Assembly: GCA_031826515.1 (NCBI GenBank)
Contig: CP134536.1
Coordinates: forward strand, 2,610,501 to 2,674,500
Direction: 5' to 3'
Source of the DNA: Flavobacteriaceae bacterium HL-DH10
GTDB lineage: Bacteria > Bacteroidota > Bacteroidia > Flavobacteriales > Flavobacteriaceae
DNA length: 64,000 nt
Shown here: positions 37,180 to 47,600 of the stretch, in pieces
Position numbering within the stretch: the stretch's first letter is position 1
Layout: every line of letters starts with the position of its first letter
Made by a program: the position numbers and the translations under genes
The notes under the pieces: model-generated
The model's input: only the letters and a program-made list of their open reading frames with translations
Told to the model about the DNA's origin: nothing
Database searches by the model: none

Positions 37180-39927
37180 ATGAAAAAAATGCTAAAATAT
37201 TTATTTATACTTCTTTTTTCTTTTTTTGCAATTGCTCAAAATGACATTAAGTTGTATGATCTTCAATGTGAAATGCTCACTAATCCTTTGGGAATTGATG
37301 TGGTAGAACCACGCTTAAGTTGGAAATATTTCACAGATAAAACAAAGTTAGAACAAACAGCTTATCAAGTTTTAGTAGCTTCTTCTGCCGAAAAGTTAGC
37401 ATCTAATCAAGGAGATTTATGGGACAGTGGTAAAGTTGAAAGTAACACGTCTGTAAATATTCAATATAAAGGAAAGGCATTAGATAGTAAAGATGAAGCT
37501 TATTGGAAAGTAAAAGTTTGGACTAACAAAGGTGCGTCAAATTGGAGTGAGATAGCACATTGGAACATGGGTATTCTAACCTATGCCGAATGGAAATCTA
37601 CCAGATGGATTGGTTACAATCAATTATTTCCTGGAGATTCTGTTGGGCAGTTTTCTAAATTATCGGCACGATATATTAGAAAGCAAATCGATTTAAAAAA
37701 GAACATAAAAAATGCGACAGTTTACATTATGGGCATGGGCTTGTATGAGTTTTATGTTAATGGAGAAAAAATAGGGAATCAAGTTTTAGCGCCGGTTCCA
37801 ACCGATTATACCAAAAACGTAAAATATAATGTGTTTGATGTAACATCTAGCTTAAAACAAGGAGCAAATGTTTTAGGAACTATTTTAGGTAACGGTAGGT
37901 TTTTCGCTATGCGACAAGAATACAAACCCTATAAAATTAAAAGTTTCGGCTTTCCAAAAATGGCATTGCAACTTGTAGTTGAATATGAGGATGGGACGAA
38001 GGAAACCATAAAAACAGATCAAACATGGAAGTTTTCTCCAAACGGCCCTATTCGAGCAAATAACGAATACGATGGGGAAACCTACGATGCTCGTAAAGAA
38101 TTACCCAACTGGAACAAGGTTAATTTTGATGATAGCGATTGGATGCATTTAATGTGGGTTCAAGAGCCAGGTGGCTTTTATGAAGCACAAATGACACCGA
38201 ACATGAAAGTGATGGGAGAGGTTAAGCCTTTATCAATTAAAGCAACTAATCGTGGAACCTATATTTTGGATATGGGGCAGAATATGGTGGGGTGGTTGCA
38301 AATAAAAGTAAAAGGAGATAGTGGAGATAAAGTTATACTAAAGTTTGCTGAATCCTTAAAAGAAGATGGTTCATTATACATCGCCAATTTACGCGATGCA
38401 AAAACAACCGATACTTATATTTTAAAAGGCGACGGTGAAGAAATTTGGGAGCCAAAGTTTGTATATCACGGGTTTCGTTTTGTGGAAGTTTCAGGGTTAA
38501 AATCGAAACCTTCATTAGATCAGTTTTTAGGAAAAGTCGTGTATGATGATATGTCGACTACAGGAACGTTTGAATGTTCTAACGAAACCATGAATCAAAT
38601 TTTTAAAAATGCCTATTGGGGCATTCGAGGAAATTATAAAGGGATGCCTATTGATTGTCCGCAACGTAACGAGCGTCAGCCTTGGTTAGGGGATAGAACA
38701 ACAGGAGCTTACGGAGAAAGCTTTTTGTTTGATAACCAAACCTTATATGCAAAATGGTTAGATGATATTAAATATTCGCAAACTTTAGATGGTGGCATTC
38801 CAGATGTAGCACCAGCATTTTGGCGTTATTATGGCGATGGTGTGACATGGCAAGGGGCTTACTTAAAAGTAGCCGATATGCTATATCAACAATTTGGAGA
38901 TGCCAAAGTAATTAAAGACCATTATCCATACATGAAAAAATGGATATTGTACATGGAGAATAATTACTTGAAGCATGATTTAATGACTAAAGATAAATAT
39001 GGAGATTGGTGTGTGCCACCAGAATCGTTAGAAATTATCCGCTCTAAAGACCCTTCAAGATTAACAGATGGAGAAGTGTTATCTAGTGCTTTCTATTATC
39101 ATTTGCTTCAAATCATGAAAAAATTTGCAGTTATTTCAGAAGCTAACCAATCAGATATTGCGCATTATGATGCTTTAGCAAATCGAGTAAAAAAAGCATT
39201 CAATGCTAAATATTTCAATAGAGAAACTTTTAGTTACGCAAACAATACGGTAACAGCTAATGTACTGCCTTTAGCTTTTAATATGGTGCCAGATAATTTG
39301 CAAAATAAGGTGTTTCAAAACATGGTTCATGAGGTTGAGGTAGTTAAAAACGGACATGTTAGTACTGGTGTAGTAGGAATACAATTTTTAATGCGAACCT
39401 TAACCGACTTTGGAAGAGGCGATTTAGCATACAAATTAGCATCGAATAAAACCTATCCAAGTTGGGGGTATATGGTAGAAAATGGAGCAACCACTATTTG
39501 GGAATTATGGAATGGAAATACAGCAGACCCAGAAATGAATTCACAAAATCATGTCATGCTTTTAGGTGATTTAATGATTTGGTATTACGAAAATATGGCG
39601 GGAATTAAATCGAGCGAAGTACATCCTGGGTTTAAACAAATTATCATGAAACCAGACTTTAATGCGGGTTTAAGTTATGTAAATGCATCTTATGAGTCCA
39701 TACATGGTACCATTAAAAGTCATTGGGAACAAAACAAAAACAAGTTTAACTGGAATATAACAGTTCCTGCAAACACGAGTGCATTGGTGTATTTACCAAC
39801 AACGAGTGCTTCAAAAGTGAAAATTAATAAAAATCGATTAGATAAGATTTCTGAACATTATAAAACAGAAGACAATAAGCTTGTTTTAGAATTAAAATCA
39901 GGAACGTATTCAATTCAAATAAACTAA
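37180..39927 (+). CDS. GH78 alpha-L-rhamnosidase 2
   Basis: A 915-residue secreted enzyme (signal peptide ending FFAIAQ). The domain order is as in the family: FN3-like (CEMLTNPLGIDVVEPRLSWKY), CBM67-like (VYIMGMGLYEFYVNGEKIG, APVPTDYTKNVKYNVFDV), linker (LDMGQNMVGWLQIKVKG), then the barrel with DCPQRNERQPWLGDR, QTLDGGIPDVAPAFWRYYGDG, KYGDWCVPPE and GATTIWELWNGNTADPEM, and the C-terminal HPGFKQIIMKP beta domain. The acid motif is the common NERQPWLGD type, unlike the REKLGWLEE form of GH78-1, which places the two in different subgroups and predicts different rhamnosyl linkages. The ATG at 37180 follows the intergenic hairpin and may have its own processing or promoter element in the 104-base gap. 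Confidence 0.93.
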   Translation: MKKMLKYLFILLFSFFAIAQNDIKLYDLQCEMLTNPLGIDVVEPRLSWKYFTDKTKLEQTAYQVLVASSAEKLASNQGDLWDSGKVESNTSVNIQYKGKALDSKDEAYWKVKVWTNKGASNWSEIAHWNMGILTYAEWKSTRWIGYNQLFPGDSVGQFSKLSARYIRKQIDLKKNIKNATVYIMGMGLYEFYVNGEKIGNQVLAPVPTDYTKNVKYNVFDVTSSLKQGANVLGTILGNGRFFAMRQEYKPYKIKSFGFPKMALQLVVEYEDGTKETIKTDQTWKFSPNGPIRANNEYDGETYDARKELPNWNKVNFDDSDWMHLMWVQEPGGFYEAQMTPNMKVMGEVKPLSIKATNRGTYILDMGQNMVGWLQIKVKGDSGDKVILKFAESLKEDGSLYIANLRDAKTTDTYILKGDGEEIWEPKFVYHGFRFVEVSGLKSKPSLDQFLGKVVYDDMSTTGTFECSNETMNQIFKNAYWGIRGNYKGMPIDCPQRNERQPWLGDRTTGAYGESFLFDNQTLYAKWLDDIKYSQTLDGGIPDVAPAFWRYYGDGVTWQGAYLKVADMLYQQFGDAKVIKDHYPYMKKWILYMENNYLKHDLMTKDKYGDWCVPPESLEIIRSKDPSRLTDGEVLSSAFYYHLLQIMKKFAVISEANQSDIAHYDALANRVKKAFNAKYFNRETFSYANNTVTANVLPLAFNMVPDNLQNKVFQNMVHEVEVVKNGHVSTGVVGIQFLMRTLTDFGRGDLAYKLASNKTYPSWGYMVENGATTIWELWNGNTADPEMNSQNHVMLLGDLMIWYYENMAGIKSSEVHPGFKQIIMKPDFNAGLSYVNASYESIHGTIKSHWEQNKNKFNWNITVPANTSALVYLPTTSASKVKINKNRLDKISEHYKTEDNKLVLELKSGTYSIQIN

Positions 39928-39956
39928 ACTAATTCAGAGTTAAATTAATAAATCAG

Positions 39957-41888
39957 ATGAAGATGAAACGAATTCAAACCACATTAATGTTATTATGTGT
40001 TATCCTTTTAGGAAGTTGTAAACAACCTGAAGAAAAGAAAATAGTTTTAGCCGATAAAACATGGAAAGAAGGGATTTTAGTAGAAGAATTTATTAATGAA
40101 AATGCACCATATCCATCTTGTCATGCAGCAACCATAGTAGAAACAACACATGGCGAATTAGTAGCATCATGGTTTGGGGGTACAAAAGAGCGTAATCCGG
40201 ATGTTGGTATTTGGGTAAGTAAACGTAAAAATGGAAAATGGACAGAAGCTGTTGAGGTAGCAAACGGTGTGCAAAATGATACGTTGCGTTACCCAACTTG
40301 GAATCCCGTTTTGTATCAAATTCCAGATGGCGATTTAGTATTGTTTTATAAAATAGGACCAAGTCCATCAACTTGGTGGGGTATGTTAATGCGTTCTTCA
40401 GATGAAGGAGAGACATGGTCTTCGCCAGAAAAAATGCCAGAAGATTATTTAGGACCCATAAAAAACAAACCTGTGTTGTTAGAAAATGGGACACTTTTAT
40501 TACCATCGAGTGTTGAAGGTAATGGCTGGAATTTACGTATGGAATCGACTCCAGATTTTGGGAAAACCTGGGTTATGGGTGATACACTTCCTAAAGGCGT
40601 AAATAAAATAAATGCGATTCAACCAAGTGTTTTATTCCACGAAAATGGCAAACTACAACAAATAGGAAGAACTAGAAACAGACATTTATTTAGTACATGG
40701 TCTGAAGATAATGGAAAAACCTGGTCTGATTTAGAATTACTAAACATGCCTAATAACAGTTCGGGTACCGATGCCGTTACCATGAAAAATGGTGAACATG
40801 TTTTAATCTATAATCATGTATGGCCAGATGAAGGCACAACAAAAAGTTATAGAAGCCCATTGAATATAGCGATATCAAAAGATGGTGTTAATTGGGATGC
40901 GTCATTGGTTTTAGAAGATTCAAAAATCAGTCAATATTCATATCCATCCATCATACAAGGTAAAGATGGTATGTTGCATTGTGTTTATACGTGGAGACGT
41001 CAAAAAATTAAGTATGTAAAAATAGACCCATCAAAATTAGTATCGTTTCCAATAAAAGATGGTGTTTGGCCAGGACCAACAAAGGAACGTTATAAAGTAG
41101 CCGTTTGCGATTGGATGATTTTAAAACGCCAGAAATTGGGTGCGTTTGAACGTGCTAAAGAAATTGGTGCGGATGGTATTGAAATGGATATGGGTGGTTT
41201 AGGAAACCGTGAAACGTTTGATAGTAAATTTCTTAGCGGTGATACTATTGAAGAAGAGGTGTTTAAAAATAAAGCTGCAGAAACAGGTATTGGGTTTAGT
41301 TCTATAGCGATGTCTGGTTTTTACGCACAGTCTTTTGCTAAGCGACCAACCGTAAAACGCATGGTTAACGATTGTATAGAAGTGATGAAGAAATTCAACG
41401 TTCAAGTGGGGTATTTACCTTTAGGAACACAGGGCGATTTAGTTAAAAACCCAGAATTAAGACCTGCAATTATCGAGCGTTTGCGTTGGGCTGGTAAGCA
41501 AGTTGAAAAAATTAATGGTGTTATCGCTATTGAAACGTCTTTATCTGCTGCAGAAGAAAAAGAATTATTAAAAGAAATTGGAAACAGAAACATAAAAATA
41601 GCTTTCAATTTTGCGAATGCTATTAAAAACGGACGCGATATTTCTAAAGAATTAAAAACTTTAGGACGTGATAATATAGCTCAAATACATGCTTCAAATA
41701 CTGATGGAGTTTGGATAGAAAATGATAAAGCCATCGATTTACCAAAAATTAAAGAAACCTTAGACAAAATGCATTGGAAAGGTTGGTTAATTGTAGAGCG
41801 CTCTAGAGATACATCAATGGTTCGAGAAGTTGTTAAAAATTATAGTGCTAATGTTGCTTATTTAAAAAAAGTATTTCAAAATAAATAA
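39957..41888 (+). CDS. Fusion of a sialidase-like beta-propeller and a secreted xylose-isomerase-like TIM barrel
   Basis: A 643-residue lipoprotein (LLGSCKQ, Cys21). Residues ~35-385 are a six-bladed sialidase-like propeller with Asp-box-type strings: RSSDEGETWSSP, TPDFGKTWVMG, SEDNGKTWSDL and ISKDGVNW. Residues ~390-640 are a different fold, a sugar-phosphate isomerase/epimerase (AP-endonuclease-2-like) TIM barrel: VAVCDWMILKRQKLGAFERA, EIGADGIEMDMGG, IGFSSIAMSGFYAQ, VIAIETSL, IKIAFNFANAIKNG and WLIVERSRDT. The two units are joined in one continuous frame without low-complexity breakage. An isomerase domain anchored outside the cytoplasm is unusual and may bind or epimerise a released sugar. 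The activity of either half is unproven. Confidence 0.75.
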   Translation: MKMKRIQTTLMLLCVILLGSCKQPEEKKIVLADKTWKEGILVEEFINENAPYPSCHAATIVETTHGELVASWFGGTKERNPDVGIWVSKRKNGKWTEAVEVANGVQNDTLRYPTWNPVLYQIPDGDLVLFYKIGPSPSTWWGMLMRSSDEGETWSSPEKMPEDYLGPIKNKPVLLENGTLLLPSSVEGNGWNLRMESTPDFGKTWVMGDTLPKGVNKINAIQPSVLFHENGKLQQIGRTRNRHLFSTWSEDNGKTWSDLELLNMPNNSSGTDAVTMKNGEHVLIYNHVWPDEGTTKSYRSPLNIAISKDGVNWDASLVLEDSKISQYSYPSIIQGKDGMLHCVYTWRRQKIKYVKIDPSKLVSFPIKDGVWPGPTKERYKVAVCDWMILKRQKLGAFERAKEIGADGIEMDMGGLGNRETFDSKFLSGDTIEEEVFKNKAAETGIGFSSIAMSGFYAQSFAKRPTVKRMVNDCIEVMKKFNVQVGYLPLGTQGDLVKNPELRPAIIERLRWAGKQVEKINGVIAIETSLSAAEEKELLKEIGNRNIKIAFNFANAIKNGRDISKELKTLGRDNIAQIHASNTDGVWIENDKAIDLPKIKETLDKMHWKGWLIVERSRDTSMVREVVKNYSANVAYLKKVFQNK

Positions 41889-41908
41889 TATATAAAGTAC
41901 AGTTTTTA

Positions 41909-44584
41909 ATGAAATATTTAAGTGTTGTTCTCATTGTTTTAATGCTTTCTTGTACAACAGAAAAGCAGGTTACTATTGTTGGAGATACAGAATCTCCAAG
42001 AATTATGTTTGGCGTAGATAAACTTTCCGAGACATTAAAAGACAAGCATTATGTGGTTAATATTTCATCTGAAATACCAACGGGTAAAACAAATTCTGTA
42101 ATTGTTGTTTCAGAAAAAAAAGATAAGACAAAAAAAGAAAGTTTTAAAATAAGCTCTTCAGAACATATAATTTCTATTGAAGGCACTGATGCTTCAGGTG
42201 CGTTGTATGGTGCTTTAGAATTAATTGATGAAATTGAAAAAAACGGCGCATTACCTTCAGTAATACATATTGAAGATGGTCCCGAAATGGTATTGAGAGG
42301 CACCTGTATTGGACTTCAAAAAACAACCTATTTGCCAGGGCGTATGGTTTACGAATATCCATATACACCAGAGAGTTTTCCTTGGTTTTATGATAAAGCG
42401 CATTGGATTGAATATCTGGATATGATGGTTGAAAACCGTTACAACTCCTTGTATTTATGGAATGGGCATCCATTTGCATCTCTTGTAAAGTTAGATGACT
42501 ATCCGTATGCTCTTGAGGTAGATGAGGAGACGTTTAAGAAAAACGAAGAAATTTTTAAGTTCTTAACCGAAGAAGCAGATAAGCGTGGAATTTGGGTTAT
42601 TCAGATGTTTTATAATATTCTTGTTTCAAAACCTTTTGCAGAAAAACACGGTATTGAAACTCAGGAGAGAAGTCGCCCAATTACACCATTAATTGCAGAT
42701 TATACACAAAAATCGATAACAGCATTTATTAAAAAATATCCAAATGTTGGATTTTTAGTAACCTTAGGGGAGGCTATGCATACCATTGATGATGATGTTA
42801 AATGGTTTACCGAAACGATTATACCAGGTGTGAAAAATGGGTTAGAAGAATTAGGCTTAACCGAAGAGCCACCAATTGTTTTACGTGGACACGATACCGA
42901 TGCAGAACGTGTTATGGAGGCTGCATTGCCTATTTATAAAAATTTATTTACTACGTTTAAATATAACGGAGAATCACTAACAACTTACGAACCGCGTGAT
43001 GCTTGGGAAGATATTCCTAAAGCCTTAAGTGAATTAGGATCTGTACATGTTTCTAACGTTCATGTTTTGGCAAATTTAGAACCGTTTCGTTATGGTTCGC
43101 CAGATTTTATTCAAAAAAGCGTGAAAGCAATGCATAACATACAAGGTGCAAATGGACTCCATTTATATCCTCAAGCATCCTATTGGGATTGGCCTTATAC
43201 AGCAGATAAAACAACTGTAAGGTTAAAACAAATAGACCGTGATTGGATGTGGTATCAAGCATGGGCAAGATATGCGTGGAATTCAGATCGTGACAGAAAC
43301 GAAGAAGTAGATTACTGGTCAAAAACACTTAATGCGTACTATAATAGTGATGAAAGTGGTAAAGACATCGTGGAAGCCTATGAGCAAATTGGTGAAATCG
43401 CTCCAAAGTTACTCCGAACGTTTGGTATTTCAGATGGAAATCGACAAACCCTATTACTCGGTATGTTTATGGGGCAATTGGTTAATCCATATAAATATCA
43501 TGTTTACAAAAACTTTTTATCATCTAACGGACCTGTTGGCGAAATACTAATAGATTATGCTGAAAAAGAATGGAAAGGCGAGACTCATGTTGGCGAAACA
43601 CCGCCTCAAATTATAGCCGAAGTTGTAGCACATGGAAAATTAGCTGTTGAAGCTATAGAAAAAGTGTCTTCCTCGATTGGAAAAAATAAGGAAGAATTTG
43701 AACGTTTAAAAAACGATGTGTATTGTTATGATGCGTTTGCTAATTTCTTTGCAGAAAAAGTAAAAGCGGCAATGTTGGTTTTAAATTACAAATATTCGAA
43801 TGATATTGCTGATTTAGAAAAAGCAATTCCGCATTTAGAAAAGAGTTTGGCGCATTTTAATGAGTTAACCAGGCTTACAAAAGACACTTATTTGTACGCT
43901 AACAGTATGCAAACGGCACAACGTCGTATACCAATTACAGGTCGCGATGGAACCAATAAAACCTGGGAAGATTTATTACCACATTATCAAAAAGAGTTTG
44001 ATGTTTTTAAACGTAATATCGACATGCTTAAATTAAATGGAGGTAATGGACAAATCGCAAAAGCGCATAAGATATTTGAACCTGTTGAGGTTGTAATTCT
44101 TAATAAAGATACGAAGCGTTACGCTTTGAAAAAGGGACAAAAAGTATATGCTGATAATGATGCAAAAATTAACGAAGTAGCAGAAGAGTTACAGCAACTT
44201 TCTGGAGTACAGTTTTTAGATGAACAGCAAAAAGAAGCAGGAACGGTTTTACATTTTAAAACCAATAAAACAGTAAAAATTTTAGTTGGGTATTTTAATA
44301 CCAATAGTTATACCGTTTTAGAGCCACCAACTTTAGAAACCAACGCACATGCAAACAATCGAGGACAAGCAGATATTAAGATTGCTAATGCCATGTTAAT
44401 TCCAGGGTTGTATCCTGTTAATGTTTATAGTTATAAATATGAGCCAGGAGAACACAAATTGGTACTTGGTAAAGGGCGTGTTTTAATTTTAGGGTTTATT
44501 GATGGAGAAGAAGACATTTTAATTCATGATGCAGGTATTACTAATTCAGAAGATGGTATGGCTGTAGATTGGTTGTTTTATTAA
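41909..44584 (+). CDS. Large GH67/GH20-like glycosidase of uncertain family, candidate alpha-galacturonidase
   Basis: An 891-residue lipoprotein (LMLSCTTE, Cys15). Residues ~20-125 resemble the alpha/beta accessory domain found at the N-terminus of GH67, GH84 and GH20 proteins (IISIEGTDASGALYGALELIDEI). A TIM barrel follows: LRGTCIGLQKTTYLPGRM, WIEYLDMMVENRYNSLYLWNG, ADKRGIWVIQMFYNILVS, FLVTLGEAMHT, PPIVLRGHDTDAERV, VLANLEPFRYG and LYPQASYWDWPY. A helical region and a beta-rich tail (750-891) complete it. Barrel carboxylates such as GEAMHT and NLEPF are candidate catalytic residues. I believe related Bacteroidota proteins are labelled alpha-D-galacturonidase, but I cannot confirm a CAZy family. 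It follows the fusion protein after 20 bases. Confidence 0.6.
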   Translation: MKYLSVVLIVLMLSCTTEKQVTIVGDTESPRIMFGVDKLSETLKDKHYVVNISSEIPTGKTNSVIVVSEKKDKTKKESFKISSSEHIISIEGTDASGALYGALELIDEIEKNGALPSVIHIEDGPEMVLRGTCIGLQKTTYLPGRMVYEYPYTPESFPWFYDKAHWIEYLDMMVENRYNSLYLWNGHPFASLVKLDDYPYALEVDEETFKKNEEIFKFLTEEADKRGIWVIQMFYNILVSKPFAEKHGIETQERSRPITPLIADYTQKSITAFIKKYPNVGFLVTLGEAMHTIDDDVKWFTETIIPGVKNGLEELGLTEEPPIVLRGHDTDAERVMEAALPIYKNLFTTFKYNGESLTTYEPRDAWEDIPKALSELGSVHVSNVHVLANLEPFRYGSPDFIQKSVKAMHNIQGANGLHLYPQASYWDWPYTADKTTVRLKQIDRDWMWYQAWARYAWNSDRDRNEEVDYWSKTLNAYYNSDESGKDIVEAYEQIGEIAPKLLRTFGISDGNRQTLLLGMFMGQLVNPYKYHVYKNFLSSNGPVGEILIDYAEKEWKGETHVGETPPQIIAEVVAHGKLAVEAIEKVSSSIGKNKEEFERLKNDVYCYDAFANFFAEKVKAAMLVLNYKYSNDIADLEKAIPHLEKSLAHFNELTRLTKDTYLYANSMQTAQRRIPITGRDGTNKTWEDLLPHYQKEFDVFKRNIDMLKLNGGNGQIAKAHKIFEPVEVVILNKDTKRYALKKGQKVYADNDAKINEVAEELQQLSGVQFLDEQQKEAGTVLHFKTNKTVKILVGYFNTNSYTVLEPPTLETNAHANNRGQADIKIANAMLIPGLYPVNVYSYKYEPGEHKLVLGKGRVLILGFIDGEEDILIHDAGITNSEDGMAVDWLFY

Positions 44585-44604
44585 TTTTTGTAACACTGAA
44601 TATT

Positions 44605-44640
44605 ACCTCGAGCGCAGACGAAGGGGGAAGCATCTCATAA
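44605..44640 (+). repeat. Probable relic of a dispersed flavobacterial intergenic repeat
   Basis: ACCTCGAGCGCAGACGAAGG is locally GC-rich in an AT-rich gap and resembles a degenerate form of the CTCGAGCGCAGTCGAG palindromes scattered through flavobacterial genomes. The continuation GGGGAAGCATCTCAT fits the same kind of element. Only this one copy was noticed in the window. Confidence 0.35.
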
Positions 44641-44663
44641 ATAGAAAAATATAATTTTATTAA

Positions 44664-47600
44664 ATGAAGTTAAGTTTTAAGTACATACTTTTTTTTACGG
44701 CTTTAGGGTTGATTTCCTGTCAAAGTAAAATCGATAATGTTCGAAAAGAAATCGTTCTTAACAGCGATTGGAAAACTATTGTATTAGATAGTCTAGGACA
44801 GTCTGAAGCAGATTTTGTAAAAAATCTAAAAACAGATGCTTCTTGGAAACAAGTTTCGGTACCACATAACTGGGATCAATATTATGGCTATCGCCGAATG
44901 AAACACGGCAATTTACACGGTACAGCATGGTATTATAAAACGTTAGAATTAGATAAGGCAAATAACAATAAACAGCATTTTTTATTTTTTGAAGGTGTAG
45001 GTTCATATGCTACTGTTTGGGTTAATGGCAAGCAAGTAGGCGAGCACAAAGGCGGAAGAACAACCTTTACTTTAGATATAACACCTGCAATTAACTTTGA
45101 CGTAGAAAACAGTATTGTTGTTAAGGCTTATCATCCTGCTTTTATTGCCGATTTACCTTGGGTTTGCGGGGGTTGTTCTGGCGAATGGGGATTTTCTGAA
45201 GGTTCACAACCTATGGGTGTTTTTAGACCAGTATCGTTAATTGTTACAGATAAATTACGAATAGAACCTTTTGGTGTTCATATTTGGAGTGACGATAAAA
45301 CAAATAAAGAAAAGGCATTACTTCATATTACTACAGAGGTTAAGAATTATAGTAATTCAGAAAAAACAATTACAATTGAAAATGCGCTTTTAAATGCAAA
45401 TGGAGAAGAAGTTGTTTCGGTTAAAACAGAAAATATTAATGTTTCAGAATTAGAGGAAATAAAGCAAACATTACCCGAAATTTTGAACCCAAAATTGTGG
45501 TCGCCAGAGCATTCATATGTATATCAGTTGTCGACAAAAATTTATGAAAACAGTCGTTTAATAGATGAGTTAAAAACGCCTTACGGTATTCGTTGGGTAA
45601 GTTGGCCAGTAAATAGAGATGGGAATGATAATCGTTTTTTCTTAAATGACAATCCGGTATTTATAAATGGCACTTGCGAGTATGAACATGCCATTGGTAA
45701 AAGTCATTCGTTTTCGAATACTGAGATTAAATCACGTGTAGAACAAGTAAAAGCTGCGGGTTATAATGCCTTTCGTGAAGGCCATCAACCCCATAATTTA
45801 AAATATCAGGAATATTTAGACGAAGAAGGTATTTTGTTTTGGAGTCAGTTTTCGGCACATATTTGGTATGATACACCCGAGTTTAAAGCAAATTTCAAAA
45901 CATTATTAAAAGAGTGGATTAAAGAGCGCAGAAATAGCCCGTCGGTTATTATGTGGGGTTTGCAAAATGAAAGCACTATTCCTAAAGCTTTTGCAGAAGA
46001 ATGTACCCAAATTATTCGAGAAATGGATCCAACATCAGCAAAACAACGCATTGTTACAACTTGTAATGGAGGTGAAGGTACCGATTGGAACGTGATACAA
46101 AATTGGTCGGGAACTTATGGAGGCAATCCTTATAATTACGGTGAAGAACTAACAACACAATTATTAAACGGTGAGTATGGCGCGTGGAGATCGGCAGATT
46201 TACACACCGAAGGCGACTTCAACCAAAAAGGTGAGTTAAGTGAAAACAGGTTTTCTCAGCTTATGGAAATTAAAGTGCGCGAGGCAGAATCTGTAAAAGA
46301 TAAAATTGTTGGTCAATACCATTGGTTATTGTATTCACATGAAAATCCAGGACGTACACAAAATGGAGAAGGTTATCGTGATATTGATAAAGTGGGACCC
46401 GTAAATTATAAAGGTATTTTTACGATTTGGGGCGAGCCTTTGGATGCATTTTATATGTATAGGGCTAATTATGTTTCTAAAGAAGAAAGCCCGATGGTAT
46501 ATATCGTTTCTCATTCGTGGCCAAACCGTTGGTTAACTTCTGGCGTTAAAAATGGTATCGATGTATATTCTAATTGCGATGAGGTAGAATTGTTTAATGA
46601 TGTAAATCATGAATCCTTAGGAAGGCTTAAAAATTCAGAGATTATTGGAACGCATTTTCAATGGAACAATGTCGATATTAAATACAATGTGTTGTATGCT
46701 ATTGGTTATGTGAATGGAAAAGCGGTAGCGAAAGATTATATCATTTTAAATAATTTACCTGAAGCACCTCATTTTAATACATTAGTTTCAAATACAAACG
46801 AAATTTTAAAACCACAAGAAGGGTATAATTACGTTTATAGAGTAAATAGTGGTGGTGCAGATTATAAAGATACCTTTGGTAATACTTGGTTGGCCGACGT
46901 TCATAAAACAAAAGATAATACTTGGGGTTCTAAGTCTTGGACAGATGATTTTGAAGATTTACCAGCATTTTACGCAAGTCAGAGAAATACATTTGATGCC
47001 ATTCAAGGTACAAAAGATTGGAAATTGTTTCAAGATTTTAGGTATGGAGCTGATAAACTAGAATACCAATTTCCTGTACCCGATGGTAATTATTTAGTTG
47101 AATTATATTTTAATGAACCTTGGTATGGAACAGGAGGTGGAATGAATTGTAAAGATTGGCGTGTTTTCGATATCGCTATTAATACTGAAGTTGTAGAAAA
47201 AAACTTAGATATATGGAATGCTGTTGGAACAAATGCAGCACTTAAAAAAACATATAAGGTAAGTGCTAAAAACGGGAGTTTAAATATATCATTCCCTAGA
47301 GCTGAATCAGGGCAAGCTATTATTTCTGGAATTGCCATTGCAACCTTAGATGAAAATGTAAAACCAGCAGATGCCTCACCTAAAAACATAATAAATGTTT
47401 CGGCTAATGTTGATTATAAACTAACGTCATGGTTAAATGTTTCAGATAAACAATATCAAGATTCTAAAGTCAATTTTACAAAATTACCACCTCTGGTTTA
47501 CGGAGCCGATTATTTGCGTTTTCCAAATTCGGTAAAAAATGAGGTGTCAGGTAGTTTTATTTTAAAAGAGCATTCGAATATTTATATAGCAATCGATGCT

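Noticed and set aside
40093-40506. Antisense 137-codon open frame
   Set aside because: It is opposite the sialidase-like domain and shows no protein-like features.
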